A DNA stretch of 63,870 nucleotides from NCBI GenBank assembly GCA_030141605.1, contig JAQGDQ010000569.1:75001-138870 (forward strand). Direction: 5' to 3'. Every line of letters starts with the position of its first letter. Position 1 is the first letter of the stretch. Origin of the DNA: Tubiluchus corallicola. Lineage: Eukaryota > Priapulida > Priapulimorpha > Priapulimorphida > Tubiluchidae. Below are positions 45,201-63,870 of the stretch, in pieces. The notes under the pieces were generated by a model, which was not told where the DNA came from, searched no databases, and was given only the letters and a program-made list of their open reading frames with translations. The position numbers and the translations under genes are program-made.

Positions 45201-46694
45201 CGTTTTAAATTTTTTTCAATGCACGTTTTTTCACACTTTGTCTTTTAGTTTTGCATTACTAAATTAATCGCATAATTATCGATTTTTGTTTACTCTCATT
45301 TTTGTATTATGGACGTATACGTTCTGAGAATTATGGTATAAGCGGCAACACTACTCGGCCTTTAATATACCGACTTAGCGGAAAATTCGATAGTTTTTTA
45401 GCCTCTAATACAAAAAGCATCATGGCAACCCTGGCTAAGTGTTAGCCGTGGAAAAATATGGCCGCATTCCTCAAAAAAAGATGTTATAATAATTATTGTT
45501 TACATTTTAAATTAAAAAACACGCTTTCATACGACTGCGTCGAATAAGCACATGAATGTACAAAAAAATGATAAAATATATTACGTGGGTGATTAGATGG
45601 AAACAGAAGTATTTTTGTCGGCCTTAATCTTACAATTTTTTTATCTAAACAGTATTGTATAGTGTGCTGGACGGCTACAAATACTGTAAATACAACCTAC
45701 TAAACAAACACGTTGCTACCTATGCACAAGAAGTGTATATTTCGTATGCAAAATAAAATGTCATATTCAGCATTAAAAATTAAGCGGTGTAATTTTCATT
45801 ACCTTGAGTTGTTTCCCAGCTTAATCCGCCCACAAACAATTTTCTATAAAAAAATGATACATTTGAGGCATCCATGGTAATTCATTGTTTTAATGCACAT
45901 AGCTAAGCTTCCTACGAAATTTAAGACTTCGTTATCATTCTGTTCGAGTACATGCTGTCACAGGTCTTTCTCTGCTTTATTTGTGATTGTTGAAATGACA
46001 TCACGACATAAAATAGCATAAGAAATATAACACAGAAAACAAGAAATTTCATCTCACATTACTAACAAGTCACTTGAAAACTTAATATTCGGATTCTTAC
46101 GTGCCATACTACAGTAGACACCGCTTAATAGACTCACTTTCGGGTGGAAGAGCTTTTACAGAATTAACAGACTGAATCTATTATCTGACGTGTAGCAATA
46201 TTTAATATAGAAGTAAAAGTCAACGCTTTTCAGCTTGATATACAGAATGCAGGCAGATTATTGCCCCTGCATTGGTGCCAGAACAGTAACTGTTAACTGA
46301 TTAAACATTCTATGGAAGTATCAAGAACTTCAAAGGGAATGCGATTAAAAGCTTAGCTTCCACAAATTCTTGGGCAAGCATGTTAACTGCAGTGGACGAG
46401 GGGGAGACAGATTAAAAAAAACCCACTAGATTAGCATATTACCGCATGATAAACATACTTGCTTTCAAACAAGACGTGAAGATATTACCGCAAATAAACG
46501 CACAAAAGTGAAGATAAAATAACATAAACGTACTAAACGTTCTTTAGTATCACGCACGAGGAAGAATGAATATGATTATGATGAAGGCTTCCAGCCTATA
46601 CAATATATCCTACAACTACAAGTAAATGACAAAATTAAATTAATTTTTCTGCTTACTCCTCTGAGTCACCTCCTGAAGACTGGTAATAAGACAT
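32615..46694 (-). CDS. hnRNP A/B-D (Squid-like) RNA-binding protein, complete, 8 coding exons
   Basis: Joining 46694-46657, 45843-45803, 45029-44902, 42438-42280, 35065-34934, 34509-34407, 33852-33655 and 32676-32615 gives a 286-codon frame with every intron GT-AG and all phases matching. Order: short N-terminus MSYYQSSGGDSEE; RRM1 with KLFVGGLSWETT and RGFAFIQF; the linker LNGRQIDPKRAKGR; RRM2 with KKVFIGGLDPNT and KTFAFVTF; VKKAAPK; an RGG box; a Gly/Tyr/Ser-rich tail; and the end RGGYHPYK, an R-x4-PY transportin-type nuclear signal. This is the hnRNP A/B, D and Drosophila Squid layout: nuclear mRNA packaging, splicing and transport. The start is backed by an in-frame TAG four codons upstream. 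The fourth intron is about 7.2 kb. The choice between D, AB and Squid orthologues is open. Confidence 0.93.
33129..33200. repeat. (CA)n microsatellite
   Basis: About 70 bp of CA repeat with minor CG and CT interruptions, in the last hnRNP intron. Confidence 0.97.
33655..33852 (-). CDS. hnRNP coding exon 7 (Gly/Tyr-rich tail)
   Basis: 198 nt, acceptor TTTAAG, donor GTAAGT. Repeats of GGGYG/GSYGSGG with one AYDYGSYYGNGG segment; low complexity, prion-like. Confidence 0.9.
34407..34509 (-). CDS. hnRNP coding exon 6 (RGG box)
   Basis: 103 nt, acceptor TTTACAG, donor GTGAGT. Encodes CSVKKAAPKSDGG and an RGG-rich stretch. A second AG five bases in would shift the frame into a stop, so the first is used. 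Confidence 0.9.
34934..35065 (-). CDS. hnRNP coding exon 5 (RRM2 core)
   Basis: 132 nt, acceptor TTTTCAG, donor GTGAGT. Encodes IELIEWPFDR and KKTFAFVTFESEEA, with RRM2 RNP1, to NGRE. Confidence 0.94.
35585..36125. repeat. Dispersed repeat, inverted mate of 4320-4850
   Basis: Reverse complement of the earlier block. Flanking motifs GCATTATAACGAAG (35352) and GGCATTATAAAGGGAGGCG (36131) may be the outer ends of the element. Confidence 0.75.
36930..37225. repeat. 118-bp tandem repeat, 2.5 copies
   Basis: TTCTAGGTTTTTTGAAAGAAG recurs at 36935, 37053 and about 37170. Confidence 0.9.
37320..37790. repeat. Degenerate dispersed repeat of the TGACCTTTGA / GACAGACGGAG type
   Basis: Contains TTTTGTGACCTAGACTTCTGACC, AATCAATAGG and CTTGTGACCCTGACCTTTGA, ending in TATGGACAGACGGAGGGACG. 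This arrangement resembles repeats I associate with marine invertebrate genomes; the match is from memory and unverified. Confidence 0.4.
38504..40267. mobile_element. hAT-like element with an internal 64-bp tandem array
   Basis: Ends CAGGGCTGTGGAGTCGG and CCAACTTCACAGCCCGG are inverted. Flanking 8-mers TACAAAAC (38496-38503) and TGCAAAAC (40268-40275) differ at one base. The interior from 38513 to about 39925 is about 22 copies of a 64-bp unit that starts with the terminal GGAGTCGGAG. Confidence 0.75.
38513..39925. repeat. 64-bp minisatellite, about 22 copies, higher-order structure
   Basis: Units differ at three diagnostic sites (AGAGG/AGTGG, TTAGGG/TTTGGG, ACGCTT/AAGCTT). Units 8-11 and 12-15 share the same four-unit order, implying a 256-bp block duplication. 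Confidence 0.93.
40737..41109. mobile_element. MITE with AATAARCCTTTTCAC ends, full length
   Basis: Left AATAAACCTTTTCACAGTT and right CGTGAAAAGGCTTATT are inverted. Interior matches 7543-7908 in reverse orientation (CATTTGTGTACACTTGAC, AACAGCTAGCTAGAACCTTG). Confidence 0.88.
42280..42438 (-). CDS. hnRNP coding exon 4 (linker and RRM2 start)
   Basis: 159 nt, acceptor TTTACAG, donor GTAAGT. Encodes the end of RRM1 (LNGRQIDPKRAKG) and RRM2 RNP2 (KKVFIGGLDPNTEED). Confidence 0.95.
43200..44195. repeat. 71-bp tandem array, about 14 copies
   Basis: GAGCATTTGCGTGGTTTTCA recurs every 71 bp inside hnRNP intron 3. The unit is not a multiple of three, so translations cycle through three frames every 213 bp; the apparent repeat proteins are artefacts. 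Confidence 0.95.
44395..44732. mobile_element. Truncated TCGAA-rich hAT-type MITE
   Basis: Carries AGTTCGAATTCGATTCGAATC at one side and GAATTCGCTTTTTGGTAG at the other with the family interior (AATTCAGC, GCAATTAGCACAATT, CTGCAGAACAAAATTG). The terminal TAGGGGTGAGCA motifs are missing. Confidence 0.75.
44902..45029 (-). CDS. hnRNP coding exon 3 (RRM1 core)
   Basis: 128 nt, acceptor TTTAG, donor GTGAGT. Encodes DDLNDYFSKYGAV through RGFAFIQFEDKDVIST, with RNP1. Confidence 0.93.
45803..45843 (-). CDS. hnRNP coding exon 2 (RRM1 RNP2)
   Basis: 41 nt, acceptor TATAG, donor GTAATG. Encodes EKLFVGGLSWETTQ. Confidence 0.9.
46657..46694 (-). CDS. hnRNP coding exon 1
   Basis: 38 nt: ATG at 46694, encodes MSYYQSSGGDSE plus two bases of the next codon; donor GTAAGC. 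Tiny, but the phase fits exon 2 exactly. Confidence 0.85.
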
Positions 46695-49030
46695 ATTTCT
46701 TGTGAGCTAAGCAAAGTTAATCTTTTTATCACCAATTTGAACAAAGACAAAATATGCAAGACCACACAAAATGGGCGATTGCACAGAGAAAGTAGTCCGG
46801 TTACCGGTGGTTCCGCCGCCCCGCACATGCCCGGGAATTTGATTCAATGGTTTTTCATTTTCTTTACTACGCCTAGTCGCTCTGTGGTTACAACGAATCA
46901 TATTTTACTGAGTTACGCTTAAAAGTTCATTTCACTTAAGTGGCGTTTATGTACCTTGCAGATCCGGAAGCGTTTTGGGTTGAGGAATAACTAAAATCAG
47001 TTTCTATTGTTTTCAATGTCAATTATTGATGTTGCCGTTGCCATTGTTATGTGTAACTAGTACTAACTACATTACTTTGTGCGTATCTGTAATGTTAATT
47101 GTTGTTATTTTTTCCTTTTTTATAACTTATGTGTATCAGAATGATTAAGCATTTTTTATTGTCACTAAATCCTTACACAATTAACGTCTTAACTTTAATT
47201 CCTGATATGAGACTGAAATTATTCAGTAACATTACGATAAATGCATCCATTTTGTCAACTCAGTTTAATTGTTCCATCAAACCAATTTCTAAATGGGAAA
47301 CTCCTTGCTAACTAGTAGGCAGATTAATTATTTCAGATAATAGGTAATTGTAGCACAAGCTGATACTATTTAGCTGCGTCTGTGTATTGTCAGTATGATA
47401 AAAACAAAGCTATCAGTAACTCTCAATTTCAACACTTAAGTTAAACAACAGGTACAAGCATAGTTCAATTCAAACCCATTGTTTTTTTTATTTCAAAAGT
47501 CAAAGATTAAGGTTGCGATATTGACCAAAAAATTTTGTCCATTGAATTGCAGGTGACCTCACGTCTTCATTAGGGATGAGCATTCTCTACCAGAAAGCGA
47601 ATTCGAATCAAACCGAATTTGTGACTTTAGAATTAAAAATCGAACTGAACTTCAGTGTTTCGAAATCGAGTTGAGATCGAAAGATTTTCGAACAAGTTTT
47701 CGAACCACCAGCAAAAATTAGTCTTATAAATATCATGCATCTCACTAGATTTTGTTCTGCAATAAAACGACTAGTAATTTGTTTAAAATTGTGTGCAGAA
47801 ATCACAGCTAAATTATGCTAATTGCATGATGTTTCAATCGTTTTAGTAATGAAGAACATGTGTGATTGAAGTGCTGAATTATTCGAATCTATAGTTTTGG
47901 ATTCGAATCGAATTCGAACTAAAAAAAACTCGTTCGAATCGAGTTCGAGCGTTCGATTTCGATTCGAACGTTCGAACTCGAACGTTCAATGCTCACACCT
48001 AGTCTTCATATGCAGGCTGTTTTATTCCCAAAGACAAGAACACATACTTAGGTTACTTGGAAATATTATTATGAGTAAATGTTATGAGGTTACATAAGAT
48101 ACTTGTATAATGGAAAGCAACGCAAGATGGCACACACAGTAATCATCTCTTAACAAGAAAACGCACTGCCGTTACTTACGCACAAGCAGTACTATTAACA
48201 CAAAACCCGCACACAGGCATGCCAGGCTGTGCGTTTTCAGTGAGTGCCCTTGTAACTGTGATATCAATTCAATACCATTATTTTGAATTTCTGCGCTAGT
48301 TGCTGTTGTTTGTTGCTATTGCATGTATCTGACCGACTCTTGCCTAAACCATAGATGTAAAACCTCGTCGGTTGCCACGGCTATTTACAGTGCGAAGATC
48401 ATGGTTATTGCTATAGCCTGTGGGATTCATGGTGATGATGTTTTAGTTAACGGTTGTCCTAATTTTCTTGTTACATCTCCAACGGCTGCACTTTTACTCA
48501 GCGCACTGTCTTCGCTATACAAAATATTCAAAAAGGGGTCTGTAAAATTACGTTCATATCTATTTTGGCTGCAGACTTTGCTTTGTATGTTATTGCTATA
48601 GTATAAATTTTCATTAGACCGTATCTGTTAAGTACAGTGTATATAATGTTGTTGTTATTTTTTGTCGTTACGATGTCACTATGTACAAGTCCAGGTTCGT
48701 TTGGAGTATTTATTGAAAGTGTCGAACTTGTGTGTATTATTCGAAACAAGTAGCACCAACTACCGTTTAAAATTTGCAAGTTGACAGTGCACACTTCAGC
48801 CAATTGTTGCAGTATAACTATAAATTCTATAAGTATAATCTCTGATTAAATGCTTTAACACATAACTGCATTTGATTGTGATTTGGTCAGCATATTTCAG
48901 AGAAGTAACATTTTTGTCTGCATTTTTTCTCTTCTGGAATATTTTCAAATGTATGTAATGAAACAATGCTTGTAAACTATGATTTCTGCCATTCTCCAGC
49001 ACTTGCTCTAGTTGCTGAGGCATATGAAGA
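46695..49030. promoter_or_regulatory. Divergent intergenic region between hnRNP and HERC
   Basis: 2.3 kb between opposite start codons, holding one intact MITE (47571-48001). No TATA box or CpG island is evident. A good acceptor, CTTGCTCTAG (ends about 49012), just before the HERC ATG suggests a 5' UTR intron, so HERC transcription may start well upstream. Confidence 0.4.
47571..48001. mobile_element. TCGAA-rich hAT-type MITE, intact with perfect TSD
   Basis: 431 bp. Starts TAGGGATGAGCATTCTCTAC, ends TTCAATGCTCACACCTA, and is flanked by identical 8-mers GTCTTCAT (47563-47570, 48002-48009). Subterminal regions are dense in TTCGAA and GAATTCG. The 8-bp TSD and TAGGGxTGAGC ends indicate the hAT superfamily. 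No coding. Confidence 0.93.
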
Positions 49031-62803
<13,773 letters not shown>

Positions 62804-63870
62804 GTAAGCTTTAATACTTTGCATTGATTAAATGTCTGCTGCGCGTCTGTTCATGTTTTTTTAGCTTGAAGTAAACAAACATCATCTCTTCATGTGGGTC
62901 TGGAAAATCGCTTACATGTGGCAACTGGCAACATTTAATGGCAATGGGTGGTATCTAGTTAAAAGAATTAAGTGAGTGAGTGAGTGAGTCAGTCAGTAGG
63001 TAAGTGAAATGCACTACTAATGCACTGCTAATGATGATAGCCAGTCAAAGACACAAAATATGCACAGTGCAGACACTGTTTATCATATACAGCTATTTTT
63101 TCATGTCCTACGGCGAGAAAACGGCTGAGTCTTCATGGGGCTTGTTTAGTGACTAATGTTAGGCAATGCTAAAGCTAGACAGTAAATGGAGTGGCGGTTG
63201 CCTGAATCCTTCCCTATGGTGGTTTTCTCTGTCATGTCACTGGCTGTTTACCAAATTAAAGGAAAACAGGACAATTGTGTAAACATGAGTTCAGAATAAA
63301 GAATGCTCTAAAATATTGAAAACTACAATAGCTTATTTTAAATCAAAGCTTAGATTAAATAATAATTACCTCGGATACTCAAATTTCGTTAAACTTTCAA
63401 AGTCACGCGCGGCTCAGTGAATCTACTAAGATTGGCAACGGCGCCTTTTTGTCACGTTCGCGTGGTCGACAAATAGAAGGCAGTGCCGTCAATAACTCAG
63501 CATAATTGACTCAATATTTTTCCTTCACACACTTGTGTGTGACCAAACACCTTTTACTACTTCTGCACCATCTTTACTTCGCTTTTGTGCATTATGATAT
63601 GAAACAGTCATGTTAAGTACAGCTTTGTTTATAAACAGGCCGATTTAACATGTGCTATTATGTTAGCCTAATGGTTTCGCTTTGAAATCGCCCACTGCTG
63701 TTACCTAGTGGTTTCTGGAAGCTGAACACCTAATCACTTGACCAGCGGTTTACTTTTGCCGCTGCCTTTTCTCAAGGTCATCACCAATTGGTGCCCAAGC
63801 ACTAGGTGATTGGGTGTTTTGAGTGAATATGTGCAATGCACAGCAACAGATTTTCAATGTTTTTATCAAA
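62804..63870 (+). other. HERC intron 7 (partial)
   Basis: Contains a short AGTG run (62971-63000). 63690-63825 has partial inverted complementarity (ACACCTAATCAC near 63726 and GTGATTGGGTGTT near 63808). No gene seen. Confidence 0.6.

Overview
The window is nuclear DNA of an AT-rich, repeat-laden invertebrate animal; the phylum cannot be fixed from sequence alone. The evidence is spliced genes with GT-AG introns, animal gene families (hnRNP A/B-D, HERC E3 ligase, cGAS/Mab-21-like nucleotidyltransferase), LINE and hAT-type transposons, a 5S-rRNA-derived sequence, and one assembly gap (25958-26101).

Layout. 1-6.4 kb is gene-free and dominated by a 113-bp satellite and a 78-bp array. 6.4-19.3 kb holds a direct segmental duplication, each copy carrying one intronless minus-strand gene: two tandem paralogues that join an N-terminal ankyrin-repeat array to a C-terminal cGAS-like/Mab-21 nucleotidyltransferase with its catalytic motif intact. 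19.7-24.1 kb is a stack of nested LINE fragments and MITEs. 24.2-32.4 kb is transposon debris (a TIR element, a hAT element with a transposase remnant around the gap, a degraded transposon-type ORF, simple repeats). 32.6-46.7 kb is a complete eight-coding-exon hnRNP gene on the minus strand (two RRMs, RGG box, Gly/Tyr-rich tail, PY-type C-terminus, 286 aa as spliced here). 49.0 kb to the end holds the first seven coding exons (about 303 aa, RCC1-like propeller) of a HERC4-type E3 ligase on the plus strand; its remaining RCC1 repeats and HECT domain lie beyond the window.

The hnRNP and HERC genes are divergent, with 2.3 kb between start codons. There is no sign that the three gene systems act in one pathway. 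The most interesting item is the ankyrin-cGAS-like pair: the paralogues differ by exactly five ankyrin repeats, both keep the GSS...ExD...D active site, and both have a MITE end placing AATAAA just downstream of the stop codon. A second theme is the density of tandem arrays inside introns, several of them built from or next to transposon termini.
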